DNA of 64,000 nt from Symsagittifera roscoffensis (Eukaryota > Xenacoelomorpha > Acoela > Convolutidae), in assembly GCF_963678635.1 (NCBI RefSeq), contig NC_087069.1, forward strand, positions 53,046,251 through 53,110,250. Direction: 5' to 3'. The notes beneath the pieces were generated by a model, which saw nothing but the letters and a program-made list of their open reading frames with translations, ran no database searches and was not told the DNA's origin. The position numbers were made by a program, and so were the translations under genes. Shown piece by piece: positions 32,201 to 43,194 of the stretch. The first letter of the stretch is position 1, and each line of letters starts with the position of its first letter.

Positions 32201-34571
32201 CTAGTCAACAGACAGTTGGAAAGATTCAATGAATGCAAACAAAATATATATAAAAAAAATATATCACGAAAAATCATCACGAATCACGACCTATATAAGA
32301 GTCTTCACTACGTTCATCGAATCATAATAAATTGTTTTCAAATGTGGTCATTAATCAAATAGAATTTGAAAAATGGATTCTTTTAAAGTAACATCACTAG
32401 CGAGAGCGCCATAAGACTAAAATTAGCCTGTTTTCAGACGTCTCAGACCGAGAATGAAAAACCGTTCGAAGAGAGCCCAACTTGCTCAAAATATTCATCA
32501 AAAGAAACATAGAAAGCAGAGTATTGTATAAAGTATAAAAGGCTATTCTCAGTAACCATGTGTTATACGGCAAACCAAAGACTATCCTAAAAGTATGCGA
32601 ATTACAACAATGAAAACTACAGGAATTTTCTCTCTAGACCTTGTTGCCTTCTAAAAAATATGAATTTTTCCATTTTCTCTTATTTTAATGACTAGTTTAT
32701 GGCAGGCTAATGATTAGTTCCATCTTTCGGACGTCCAATCAATGGAAATTACCTGGTTTTTCATTTACCCGAAAGCTGACTGCAACGAAGGAAAGAAAGT
32801 GTCGACATATTTCAATATTCAATTTAATTTTAAATTCACTATGAAGCTTGCGAAAATAGTTTTACAAATGTTTTATGTGCCCAAATTGTGGATAAGATGC
32901 GGATTGAGATTCGATTATTTTTACCTCGAATAGTCGTATGATGTTGGGGTGGTGCAGTTGGAGCATATTGTCCATCTCCCTCTTCAACATCTTCTGAGTT
33001 CTCTTGTCCAGACTCAATTTGTCCACCACCTTCACAGCCACACGCTCTAAACAACACTGGGACCATGAAAATCCAACAAATTTGAGTTTTTCTCTCCCCC
33101 AACTAGATATGAACAAGGACTTTCAGGTGTTTTCAAGAAGCGATATAAAACACTAATTGAGAAAACAGTTTACATTTTTTGAAATTGAGCAGTCTTTTAT
33201 TCGTGTTGAGATGAGATACATAAGGCAACAGTTTTCCTCATTAAATACAGAAATAAAAAGGAACAAAATATCAACAAATAAAATAACTTCTCGAAAACTT
33301 GCCAATATAAATGACAAAAAAAAACATTCTGCATTTCCAAGAATGCGCCGAAAAACCTTCCGAGAACAAATTTTACTGGAGCAAAATGATCTTTTCACCA
33401 TTTAACTTGAACTATAATCATATTAAAAGCCTGCTCACTCTCTTATTTTGTTCGAAAGTAGGTTAAAAATCAAAATTTTCAAAACTGTTTTTCTCAACAC
33501 ATATATTTTGAAGAATTTTTAAAGGTCGTTAAAGGAGTTTCGAGAACAACTTACGATCGACACTTTTTTCATAAAACTAAAGCATTTGATAAACTCGATC
33601 AATAAGTAAAATTTATATTTCGCGGGAGATCTGAAAATTTAAATCCATAACCGAAGCTAGAAGTCGATCACGTTTTTGTGACTTTTACACTTTTGGTGCT
33701 CGGTAGTAGATTTTGCCTTCCTTTTAATAAAGGAAATGAACTGAACTTAAAAAGAAATCCTATGTCAAATCGCGAAAAAGTAAATTTGAACCTGATTTTT
33801 GAAAGAAAAAGTCTAACAAAATTTAATGAGACCCGCTGTTTTTTTTGATGAATACCTACAATATCCTTTTTCTTCGAAATATATTTTAGAATATTCGCTT
33901 CACCTCTCAATAATGCGTGGGTGGCCAGTCTGACTTTGGAGAAGTTTCCCACCCCTATCTCGCCATGTATTACATAGAGACCAGTTCTTCTTCCAAGAGT
34001 GACCTCTCTCTGGACTGAGTCACAGTTGTCCAGCAGGTGCAGTTCCCTGCAAAAAAAAATATTTTATTTATTTTTTTTGAGTAGACCAAATAATGAAAGA
34101 ACATATGTCAGAATAGTAATTTGGCCCAAGAAAGGGGAGTGCTGTCTGTATGTTGACAACCGCGTATTCATACTCGTCAGTAAGCAGGCAAATACTATAT
34201 TAATCAATCAGAATTGAGTTGAGAAAGCAAACTTACGAAAAAGGAACAAAGCGCGCCCGCCGACGACCTTACACCAAGAGCTTCAAATAGTCGGCTTGGT
34301 AGTCTTTGGCCAATTGAATATTTTTGGTACTAACATGATTGATTCTCTCTACATCTCTAAGCGCAGAGTTTTTACTAGGCTCATTTGAGATGACAAATAT
34401 TATTAACTTGGGTCATTATATTATGATATTATAATTAATATTATGATGATATTATAATATTCATAACTTGGGTTAATTTTTTATTAACTTGCGTCCAAAC
34501 ATTTCTACCAACCTCTGGTATCGTGTAAGATGTGACGGCACTTCAAGAGTATTGTTGTCGTCAAATCCCAT
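28981..34571 (-). CDS. NIM1K: NIM1-type serine/threonine kinase with C-terminal CaaX box
   Basis: An AMPK-related (CAMK group) kinase; family members are activated by LKB1 phosphorylation of the activation-loop Thr. Joining 34571-34513, 34046-33904, 33046-32925, 31861-31712, 31385-31083, 30352-30169, 29785-29594 and 29267-28981 gives 479 residues with consistent phases. Seen: EVTLGRR leader, GEIGVGNFS glycine loop, VAVK lysine, LHHPNIIRLFE, HRDIKAEN catalytic loop, DFGFSTVS, TFCGSPPYAAPELF with the LKB1-site Thr, DIWALGVLLYF, a post-kinase GIYRILMHRVQ block specific to NIM1, and CLVL at the end. As I recall, vertebrate NIM1K also ends in a CaaX-like tetrapeptide, so membrane anchoring may be ancestral. 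An Asn/Thr-rich ~18-residue insert separates the catalytic loop from DFG. Upstream, the first exon and half of the second are tandemly triplicated. The start (ATG at 34571) and the junction of the last two exons are the weakest parts. Confidence 0.93.
29290..29560. other. T-rich intron between the last two kinase exons
   Basis: Contains repeated TTTCTTTTCTGGA(C/A)AA phrases, low-complexity, nothing else recognised. Confidence 0.4.
29594..29785 (-). CDS. NIM1K: NIM1K exon 7 (post-kinase region); 3' boundary uncertain
   Basis: After CAAATATAG the frame reads LYPESNENLPKLNPKKSP, then SLRNLSDDKF and MQDALGIPDNEFTKQ, matching the family's LGI segment. The frame would hit TAA at 29577 unless spliced. 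Donor GTGATA (ending the exon at 29594) fits the phase of the next acceptor; GTCAGT (29598) and GTTGCG (29622) are alternatives. Confidence 0.75.
30169..30352 (-). CDS. NIM1K: NIM1K exon 6 (kinase C-lobe end)
   Basis: 184 bp after TTTTCAG. Encodes SRLKQVIISGSF, LKHLIFSLLAIKPTNRL and ILMHEWLIG, the usual final kinase helix; donor GTGAGA. Confidence 0.94.
31083..31385 (-). CDS. NIM1K: NIM1K exon 5 (catalytic and activation loops)
   Basis: 101 codons between CTTTTTAG and GTAAGT. Contains LVHRDIKAENVF, an Asn/Thr/Ser-rich insert, AKLGDFGFSTVS, TTFCGSPPYAAPELF and DIWALGVLLYFITAGTMPF. All catalytic residues (HRD Asp, Asn, DFG Asp) are present. Confidence 0.97.
31712..31861 (-). CDS. NIM1K: NIM1K exon 4 (hinge)
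   Basis: 50 codons, phase 0 to 0. Encodes VCIVLEYAEGGELYRLV, THQGKLKEE and FFQITSAISHI. Acceptor ATGTTGAG, donor GTAAGC. Confidence 0.94.
32202..32325. mobile_element. MITE family 1, 124-bp internal-deletion derivative
   Basis: Has both ends (TAGTCAACAGACAGTTGG with AATGAATGCAAAC, and CACTACGTTCATCGAATC), but the middle is gone. It shows directly that the two ends form one mobile unit. Confidence 0.75.
32925..33046 (-). CDS. NIM1K: NIM1K exon 3 (VAVK lysine, helix C)
   Basis: 122 bp encoding RVAVKVVDKLSLDKRTQK, then REMDNMLQLHHPNIIRLFE; donor GTAAAA. The acceptor TTGTTTAG at 33047 gives the correct phase; the CCCAG 14 bp upstream (minus strand) does not. Confidence 0.93.
33560..33880. mobile_element. 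MITE family 1, partial copy in kinase intron 2
   Basis: Carries AGAAGTCGATCACGTTTTTG, TTTTGGTGCTCGGTAG and CAAATCGCGAAAAAG in family order; the right terminus is missing. Confidence 0.5.
33904..34046 (-). CDS. NIM1K: NIM1K exon 2 (kinase N-lobe, glycine loop)
   Basis: 143 bp after TTTTTTTTGCAG. Encodes REVTLGRRTGLYVIHGEIG and VGNFSKVRLATHALLR; donor GTGAAG. This is the only complete copy of the exon; the array holds two 73-bp 5' fragments of it. Confidence 0.93.
34513..34571 (-). CDS. NIM1K: NIM1K N-terminal exon, array copy 1
   Basis: From the ATG: MGFDDNNTLEVPSHLTRYQ plus AG, then a GTTGGT donor; joining to 34046 completes Arg and gives TRYQRELHLLDNC, aligning with the family's TPFEK leader. 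The frame is open upstream to about 34,640, so the exon may start earlier after an acceptor such as TGTCGAAG. Two further copies exist at 37,271 and 40,025. Confidence 0.6.
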
Positions 34572-36165
34572 TTCTCTATTCTTTCTTTTATCTCTCAATT
34601 CTTCTAATTGAACTTGCTGGTTTATCCAAAGCCACCTTTGAGTGACTTCGACAAACACAAGGTAAAATCAGGTAGATGGTAGATTTAAGTCGAATGCTAC
34701 CACGTTTAACTGGTCAAGCCTGTTCAATGAATATTAGCATTGAAAAAGACCATAATTTGTTCTTTAGTAAGATAAACTACGGATTCTTTGGGCAAACGAC
34801 TATTTTTTCAGATTTAATAGCTGCCAATCGAAGTCGCAATGCGTTGTCAAAAAGTCCGAAAACTGTCACAAGTTTCGTTTTGTCCCGCAATTTAGCCGTA
34901 AAATGAAGATGATTAACTTTCGAATCTAAGTTGGAAACCTAAGTTGTCTAAGTTTGATTAAAATTTAATATTACGCTGATAAAAGCTTAGATTAAGAGAG
35001 TATTTTCGAAACGAAAAATGATTAAATTCGTTTAACAAAAGTACACAAGTTGCTTAGACTTAGATTGATGTATATCAAATTGAAGAAAAAAACAGCTGGA
35101 CATAGATTTGTCTATGTTACTTTTTAAAACTTATACAACTCTTAATTTGAATACGCACACAAAACAGCTGATACTCAAGAATTGAGAGTTAAAAAGCCAA
35201 ATTTTTATGATAAGACAGATTGATGTCTAATTTTGACCAATTTCAATCAAATGTTTTTTAAATTCAAGTGTCGTATAGTCTGCATGCATTGCTTCACAAA
35301 AACCAATGAAAAATCAGCCGGATTAAATGCAGCAAAAGAACAAATCAATTTGCATAAGCAACCAAAAAACCTCCGGACAAAGGGTCTTAAGCTCAATAAA
35401 AATAATTACCAAAAAGAAAAATAAATTCTGCAATTAGACCAGTATAAATTTAACCCCATAACATTTTTGTGATTTAAAAAAATGAAAACACTTATTGTAC
35501 CTACAAATTCGCCCGTTTTTATTTATGACCGGAACTTACTCAATATTTGAGTCAAGATCTCCCAGCGGTTTGCTTAGTAAATTACTTGAAGCTCAATGGA
35601 AAATAAATTATTGATACGAATCTTCGGATACAAAGCCAAAAGAAAATTGGAAAAGAGTCAATGAACGCAAAGAAATATTATAAAAATACTGACTTGTTCT
35701 TCTTTGAAACTCGAATGTTGAAATTTTTCAAAAAAAAGCCAGCAGACAGTTGAAAAAGAGTCAATGCAGGCAAATAAGAAAGCTAGTTTATTGAAATATA
35801 TGCTCTCAATGCTCCTTGGCTTACAAGAACCATTTATGACTGACACCTTTTTGATTAAATTAACCCAATTTGAAAAATTTGGAAGGTAAAGCTTTTATTT
35901 CGCTGGGAAATCTGATAATTAAATTCAACTTTTGAAACAAGATTTCGATCACGTTTTCGTGACGTTTGAAATTTCCTGATCGATAATGGAAATTGCCTTC
36001 CGTTTAATAAAAGAAATAAAGTTAATTTAAACATAGCCAACAGACGGTTGGAAAAAAAGTCAACAAGCGCAAGTAAACAAAAAACTTTTTTTGTTGAAAA
36101 AAAAATTTCGTTTGACTTATTTTTTTTAAAAAAAAAACTCCAAATTTGGAACTTCAAAAGAAATA

Positions 36166-36238
36166 TTAGAGACCAGTTCTTCTTCCAAGAGTGACCTCTC
36201 TCTGGACCGAGTCACAGTTTTCCAGCAGGTGCAGTTCC
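36166..36238 (-). pseudogene. Truncated copy of NIM1K exon 2 in array unit 2
   Basis: Retains the TTTTTTTGCAG acceptor and 64 bp of exon 2, reading ELHLLENCDSVQREVTLGRR-TGL and then TAA from the junction. It differs from the complete exon by Asp to Glu (LLEN) and a silent change. It has no donor, so if spliced it could only act as a terminal exon giving a protein without a kinase domain. Confidence 0.85.
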
Positions 36239-37270
36239 CTGCAAAAAAAAATATTTAATTTATTTTTCTTGAGTACACCAAATAATTAAGAACATACGTC
36301 AGAATAGTAATTTGGCCCAAGAAACGGGAGTGTTGATGTATGTTGACAACCGCGTATTCATACTCGTCAGTCAGCAGGCAAATACTATATTAATCAATCA
36401 GAATTGAGTTGAGAAAGCAAACTTACAAAAAAGGAACAAAGCGCGCCCGCCAACGACCTTACACCAAGAGCTTCAAATAGTCGGCTTGGTAGTCTTTGAC
36501 CAAGTGAATATTTTTGGTACTAACAGGATTGATTTTATCTTTTGGAACAAACGGGACTGATTTATCATTGTGGTAAGTGTGAATACCCACCACAGGTAGC
36601 TTTATGTTCAGATGATTAACAACACAAACAATTTGGGCTAAACTCATGACATAAGTAACGAAAACTAAAATTTTCAACCAATCAGCGTCCTTTAAAAAGT
36701 CTATAAATAACCGAGTTGCACGCTTATTTATTTCAATTTTTTAAACCAATGAATTGTTATTGGCCATTATAACTTTAATGGATTCGGAGAAATGTGAATG
36801 GAGTTAACCAATCAGAAGCTTTTAAATCAGAAATCTTTCTTACATACACTCAAATATTAGTCTGGGAAGCTATTATGATTTTTTTCTGTTTTCCGTTCTT
36901 TACCGACGAGGCAAGTAAGATTTTTTCATATCTGCCAAAATATGATAGAAGTCAAGAGTAACGACATCGCTAAATAGCCATCATATGACATAAAGGATAC
37001 GACATAATTTCAAAATGAGAAGCAATTTCATAAATTAAACTAAGTTGAGTCAAAATCCGCCACCCTAAATTGCTTCGGGGACACAGCTTCGAGTATTTTA
37101 TTCTCTCTACATCTCTAAGCGCAGAGTTTTTACTAGGCCCATTTGAGATGGCGAATATTATTAACTTGGGTCATTATATCATGATATTATAATTAATATT
37201 ATGATGATATTATAATATTCATAACTTGGGTTAATTTTTTATTAACTTGCGTCCAAACATTTCTACCAAC

Positions 37271-37329
37271 CTCTGGTATCGTAAAAGATGTGACGGCACT
37301 TCAAGAGTATTGTTGTCGTCAAATCCCAT
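37271..37329 (-). CDS. NIM1K N-terminal exon, array copy 2
   Basis: Same frame, ATG and GTTGGT donor as the copy at 34,513; Thr to Leu in PSHLLRYQ, and Arg to Met upstream of the ATG. Whether it is transcribed is unknown; it could be an alternative first exon. Confidence 0.45.
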
Positions 37330-38922
37330 TTCTCTATTCTTTCTTTTATCTCTCAATTCTTCTAATTGAACTTGCTGGTTTATCCAAAGCCACATTTGAG
37401 TGACTTCGACAAACACAAGGTAAAATCAGGTGGATGGTAGATTTAAGTCGAATGCTACCACGTTTAACTGGTCAAGCCTGTTCAATGAATATTAGCATTG
37501 AAAAAGACCATAATTTGTTCTTTAGTAAGATAAACTACGGATTCTTTGGGCAAACGACTATTTTTTCAGATTTAATAGCTGCCAATCGAAGTCGCAATGC
37601 GTTGTCAAAAAGTTCGAAAACTGTCACAAGTTTCGTTTTGTCCCGCAATTTAGCCGTAAAATGAAGATGATTAACTTTCGAATCTAAGTTGGAAACCTAA
37701 GTTGTCTAAGTTTGATTAAAATTTAATATTACGCTGATAAAAGCTTAGATTAAGAGAGTATTTTCGAAACGAAAAATGATTAAATTCGTTTAACAAAAGT
37801 ACACAAGTTGCTTAGACTTAGATTGATGTATATCAAATTGAAGAAAAAAACAGCTGGACATAGATTTGTCTATGTTACTTTTTAAAACTTATACAACTCT
37901 TAATTTGAATACGCACACAAAACAGCTGATACTCAAGAATTGAGAGTTAAAAAGCCAAATTTTTATGATAAGACAGATTGATGTCTAATTTTGACCAAAT
38001 TCAATCAAATGTTTTTTAAATTCAAGTGTCGTATAGTCTGCATACATTGCTTCACAAAAACCAATGAAAAAACAGCCGGATTAAATGCAGCAAAAGAACA
38101 AATCAATTTGAATAAGCAACCAAAAAACCTCCGGACAAAGGGTCTTAAGCTCAATAAAAATAATTACCAAAAAGAAAAATAAATTCTGCAATTAGACCAG
38201 TATAAATTTAACCCCACAACATTTTTGTGATTTAAAAAAATGAAAACACTTATTGTACCTACAAATTCGCCCGTTTTTATTTATGACCGGAACTTACTCA
38301 ATATTTGAGTCAAGATCTCCCAGCGGTTTGCTTAGTAAATTACTTGAAGCTATGGAAAATAAATTATTGATACGAATCTTCGGATACAAAGCCAAAAGAA
38401 AATTGGAAAAGAGTCAATGAACGCAAAGAAATATTATAAAAATACTGACTTGTTCTTCTTTGAAACTCGAATGTTGAAATTTTTCAAAAAAAAAAGCCAG
38501 CAGACAGTTGAAAAAGAGTCAATGCAGGCAAATAAGAAAGCTAGTTTATTGAAATATATGCTCTCAATGCTCCTTGGCTTACAAGAACCATTTATGACTG
38601 ACACCTTTTTGATTAAATTAACCCAATTTGAAAAATTTGGAAGATAAAGCTTTTATTTCGCTGGGAAATCTGATAATTAAATTCAACTTTTGAAACAAGA
38701 TTTCGATCACGTTTTCGTGACGTTTAAAATTTCCTGATCGATAATGGAAATTGCCTTCCGTTTAATAAAAGAAATAAAGTTAATTTAAACCTAGCCAACA
38801 GACGGTTGGAAAAAAAGTCAACAAGCGCAAGTAAACAAAAAACTTTTTTTGTTGAAAAAAAATTTCGTTTTACTTATTTCTTTTGAAAAAAAAACTCCAA
38901 ATTTGGAACTTCAAAAGAAATA

Positions 38923-38995
38923 TTAGAGACCAGTTCTTCTTCCAAGAGTGACCTCTCTCTGGACCGAGTCACAGTTTTCCAGCAGGTGCAGTTCC
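38923..38995 (-). pseudogene. Truncated copy of NIM1K exon 2 in array unit 3
   Basis: Same 73-bp reading (ELHLLENCDSVQREV ... TGL-stop) as unit 2, with the same differences from the intact exon, so units 2 and 3 share a duplication step. Confidence 0.85.
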
Positions 38996-40024
38996 CTGCA
39001 AAAAAAAATATTTAATTTATTTTTCTTGAGTACACCAAATAATTAAGAACATACGTCAGAATAGTAATTTGGCCCAAGAAACGGGAGTGCTGATGTATGT
39101 TGACAACCGCGTATTCATACTCGTCAGTCAGCAGGCAAATACTATATTAATCAATCAGAATTGAGTTGAGAAAGCAAACTTACAAAAAAGGAACAAAGCG
39201 CGCCCGCCAACGACCTTACACCAAGAGCTTCAAATAGTCGGCTTGGTAGTCTTTGACCAATTGAATATTTTTGGTACTAACAGGATTGATTTTATCTTTT
39301 GGAACAAATGGGACTGATTTATCATTGTGGTAAGTGTGAATACCCACCACAGGTAGCTTTATGTTCAGATGATTAACAACAAACAATTTGGGCTAAACTC
39401 ATGACATAAGTACCGAAAACTAAAATTTTCAACCAATCAGCGTCCTTTAAAAAGTCCATAAATAACCGAGTTGCACGCTTATTTATTTCAATTTTTTAAA
39501 CCAATGAATTGTTATTGGCCATTATAACTTTAATGGATTCGGAGAAATGTGAATGGAGTTAACCAATCAGAAGCTTTTAAATCAGAAATCTTTCTTACAT
39601 ACACTCAAATATTAGTCTGGGAAGCTATTATGATTTTTTTTCTGTTTTCCGTTCTTTACCGACGAGGCAAGTAAGATTTTTTCATATCTGCCAAAATATG
39701 ATAGAAGTCAAGAGTAACGACATCGCTAAATAGCCATCATATGACAAAGGATACGACATAATTTCAAAATGAGAAGCAATTTCATAAATTAAACTAAGTT
39801 GAGTCAAAATCCGCCACCCTAAATTGCTTCGGGGACACAGCTTCGAGTATTTTATTCTCTCTACATCTCTAAGCGCAGAGTTTTTACTAGGCCCATTTGA
39901 GATGGCGAATATTATTAACTTGGGTCATTATATTATGATATTATAATTAATATTATGATGATATTATAATATTCATAACTTGGGTTAATTTTTTATTAAC
40001 TTGCGTCCAAACATTTCTACCAAC

Positions 40025-40083
40025 CTCTGGTATCGTGTAAGATGTGACGGCACTTCAAGAGTATTGTTGTCGTCAAATCCCAT
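40025..40083 (-). CDS. NIM1K N-terminal exon, array copy 3
   Basis: Translation identical to copy 1 (MGFDDNN ... TRYQ) with the GTTGGT donor. The most upstream copy on the minus strand, so it could be the first exon of the whole transcription unit. Confidence 0.45.
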
Positions 40084-41682
40084 TTCTCTATTCTTTCTTT
40101 TATCTCTCAATTCTTCTAATTGAACTTGCTGGTTTATCCAAAGCCACCTTTGAGTGACTTCGACAAACACAAGGTAAAATCAGGTAGATGGTAGATTTAA
40201 GTCGAATGCTACCACGTTTAACTGGTCAAGCCTGTTCAATGAATATTAGCATTGAAAAAGACCATAATTTGTTCTTTAGTAAGATAAACTACGGATTCTT
40301 TGGGCAAACGACTATTTTTTCAGATTTAATAGCTGCCAATCGAAGTCGCAATGCGTTGTCAAAAAGTCCGAAAACTGTCACAAGTTTCGTTTTGTCCCGC
40401 AATTTAGCCGTAAAATGAAGATGATTAACTTTCGAATCTAAGTTGGAAACCTAAGTTGTCTAAGTTTGATTAAAATTTAATATTACGCTGATAAAAGCTT
40501 AGATTAAGAGAGTATTTTCGAAACGAAAAATGATTAAATTCGTTTAACAAAAGTACACAAGTTGCTTAGACTTAGATTGATGTATATCAAATTGAAGAAA
40601 AAAACAGCTGGACATAGATTTGTCTATGTTACTTTTTAAAACTTATACAACTCTTAATTTGAATACGCACACAAAACAGCTGATACTCAAGAATTGAGAG
40701 TTAAAAAGCCAAATTTTTATGATAAGACAGATTGATGTCTAATTTTGACCAAATTCAATCAAATGTTTTTTAAATTCAAGTGTCGTATAGTCTGCATGCA
40801 TTGCTTCACAAAAACCAATGAAAAATAAGCCGGATTAAATGCAGCAAAAGAACAAATCAATTTGAATAAGCAACCAAAAAACCTCCGGACAAAGGGTCTT
40901 AAGCTCAATAAAAATAATTACCAAAAAGAAAAATAAATTCTGCAATTAGACCAGTATAAATTTAACCCCATAACATTTTTGTGATTCAAAAAAATGAAAA
41001 CACTTATTGTACCTACAAATTCGCCCGTTTTTATTTATGACCGGAACTTACTCAATATTTGAGTCAAGATCTCCCAGCGGTTTGCTTAGTAAATTACTTG
41101 AAGCTCAATGGAAAATAAATTATTGATACGAATCTTCGGATACAAAGCCAAAAGAAAGTTGGAAAAGAGTCAATGAACGCAAAGAAATATTATAAAAATA
41201 CTGACTTGTTCTTCTTTGAAACTCGAATGTTGAAAATTTTCAAAAAAAAAGCCAGCAGACAGTTGAAAAAGAGTCAATGCAGGCAAATAAGAAAGCTAGT
41301 TTATTGAAATATATGCTCTTAATGCTCCTTGGCTTACAAGAACCATTTATGACTGACACCTTTTTGATTAAAGTAACCCAATTTGAAAAATTTGGAAGGT
41401 AAAGCTTTTATTTCGCTGGGAAATCTGATAATTAAATTCCACTTTTGAAACAAGATTTCGATCACGTTTTCGTGACGTTTGAAATTTCCTGATCGATAAT
41501 GGAAATTGCCCTCCGTTTAATAAAAGAAATAAAGTTAATTTAAACATAGCCAACAGACGGTTGGAAAAAAGTCAACAAGCGCAAATAAACAAAAAACTTT
41601 TTTTGTTGAAAAAAATTTCGTTTATGACTTATTTTTTTTGCAAAAAAAACTCCAAATTTGGAACTTCAAAAGAAATGTTAGA

Positions 41683-43000
41683 TTTCTTTAGAGCACTTTG
41701 AATTCTAGAACTATTTTAGATTGACACTTTTTTATTAAATTAACCCAGGTAAAGATTTATTTCGCTGGGAAATCTAATAATCAGACTCAATTTTCGAAAT
41801 TAGAAGTCGATCACGTTTTTCGTGACTTTTTCACTTTTGCTGGACGATAGATGAGTTTGCCTTCGGTTTAACAAAGAAATTGAACTGAACTTGAAGAAAT
41901 CATAAGTCACAGCGCGAAAAAGTAAATTAAATTAGAGCCTAAAGTAAAAAGAATCATCGCGACCTATATAAGAGTCTGAACTACGTTCATCGACCCTCAA
42001 AAGGAAATCAAGAATCAACCCGCGTAAAACTGAGCCTATATAAAATTTAAGCCTGAAATAATTCTAAAAAAAACAAGGATAGCCCGTTACTGTGCAAGTA
42101 GCACAGAATGTTCCGACCAGTCTTAGGAAATTACAACAATTTTTCCAATAAGTGTCGGTTTTTCGCCTTGGTGTGACAAAGGAATCTGAGCGAAAAAAAG
42201 CTGATGCATTTTTCTCAGTCATTGTAAAATATGCAAATTGGTAAACAATTTTTGAAGACAAAAAACAAGAACAACAAAAAAAATAAATTATTTCAATTTT
42301 TTTAAAAATTGTTTTGCCAAAAGTTTCTTATTCCTAAGATGCTGCTTAAACTCCAAAAAATAACTTCATGAGAGTAAAACTAATTTTTCAAGGCTTCAAT
42401 TAGGCATAAATAAGCTAATGTAAGCCTGCTCAATCGCTCGAAATTAGACGAAAAATCAAAAATTTCAAACCGGTTTTTCTCGACACAGGTTCGAATAACG
42501 ACTGAAATAGCTTTAATATGATAAATCTTTCAACCCAGTCCGATCATTATTTGTGGTACCTGATTTTGCGTGGAAAAAAAAACACCCAAATACAAATTTC
42601 CTCCCCATTTTCAATGTCGGAACAAAAAAGTTGCAACCAATATAAGATTCATCGATTCCTAATAAGTTTTTTATGCTTAGAGTTTTTCCAGCTAACATGA
42701 TACACAATGATACGATGAGATGTTTCTATGAATATCTATGAATACTTACGATTGCTTCTCAATTTATAATATATTCAATTCAAAAGACAAAACACTATTT
42801 TTAAATCAAACAGGACAAATAATGAAATAAATTTTCAATTTAACAAATGAACCATAAAGGTTGTTGAAGTTGTCTTCCATCAATATTGCAAATCGTCAAC
42901 CATAATTGCCTCTTCAGACAAGTTCTTCGAGTCAGGATCCAAATTCAATTTTGGAAGCGTAAATTTTTTTCTGATACTAGTTATTAACTAAGTATCTTAG
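41683..43000. other. Intergenic between kinase array and SNRNP40; repeats
   Basis: 41,683-42,000 is the right part of a family 1 MITE (AGAAGTCGATCACGTTTTTC, then CTACGTTCATCGACCCTC). 42,075-42,625 is a family 2 repeat. 42,650-43,000 shows nothing recognisable. Confidence 0.55.
42075..42625 (+). repeat. Family 2 dispersed repeat, left arm of a large inverted repeat
   Basis: Opens with GTTACTGTGCAAGTAGCACA, which contains a short CTGTGC/GCACAG hairpin, and ends CTCCCCATTTTCAATGTCGG. The same sequence in reverse orientation is at 43,800-44,430, and a direct copy at 54,690-55,060. Confidence 0.7.
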
Positions 43001-43017
43001 CTTCGCAATTGACACCA

Positions 43018-43023
43018 TTTATT
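43018..43023 (-). terminator. SNRNP40: Poly(A) signal AATAAA of SNRNP40
   Basis: AATAAA (GCCAATAAATGG on the minus strand) 91 nt downstream of the stop codon. Confidence 0.55.
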
Positions 43024-43113
43024 GGCAGCTAACTTCTGTCATAAGAATAAATCATTTCCAAGACAAAAACAGAAAGTTCATTGAGCTTTGAGACAAAATG
43101 ATGCCGAAATCCG

Positions 43114-43194
43114 TCATAGGTTGAGTTCTCCGAGGTAGATAACTTTGTCACTGGATCCAGATGCTATGATTGGTTCTGTTGGGTGAAAGTCGAC
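43114..43194 (-). CDS. SNRNP40: SNRNP40 last exon
   Basis: 26 codons and TGA after TTTATCTAG: VDFHPTEPIIASGSSDK, then VIYLGELNL. Matches the terminal blade of the family. Confidence 0.95.
   Translation of the reverse strand, partial: VDFHPTEPIIASGSSDKVIYLGELNL

Larger units (their letters stand above)
33983..41682. repeat. Three-unit tandem array (period ~2.76 kb) spanning the 5' part of the NIM1 kinase gene
   Basis: Units start at 33,983, about 36,166 and about 38,923. The landmark TTCTCTCTACATCTCTAAGC lies at 34,343, 37,101 and 39,855 (spacings 2,758 and 2,754). Units 2 and 3 are almost identical; unit 1 lacks ~575 bp (equivalent of 36,525-37,100). Each unit carries a kinase N-terminal exon and family 1 MITE sequence. 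The duplication junction joins MITE sequence (CTTCAAAAGAAAT) to the middle of kinase exon 2 (TTAGAGACCAG). After unit 3 the undisturbed MITE continues. Few differences between copies indicate a recent event. Confidence 0.92.

Noticed and set aside
34676-34906. 76-codon plus-strand frame repeated almost identically at 37,434 and 40,188
   Set aside because: Identity follows from the recent DNA duplication; the frame is short, has no recognisable domain and lies antisense to sequence upstream of the kinase exon.
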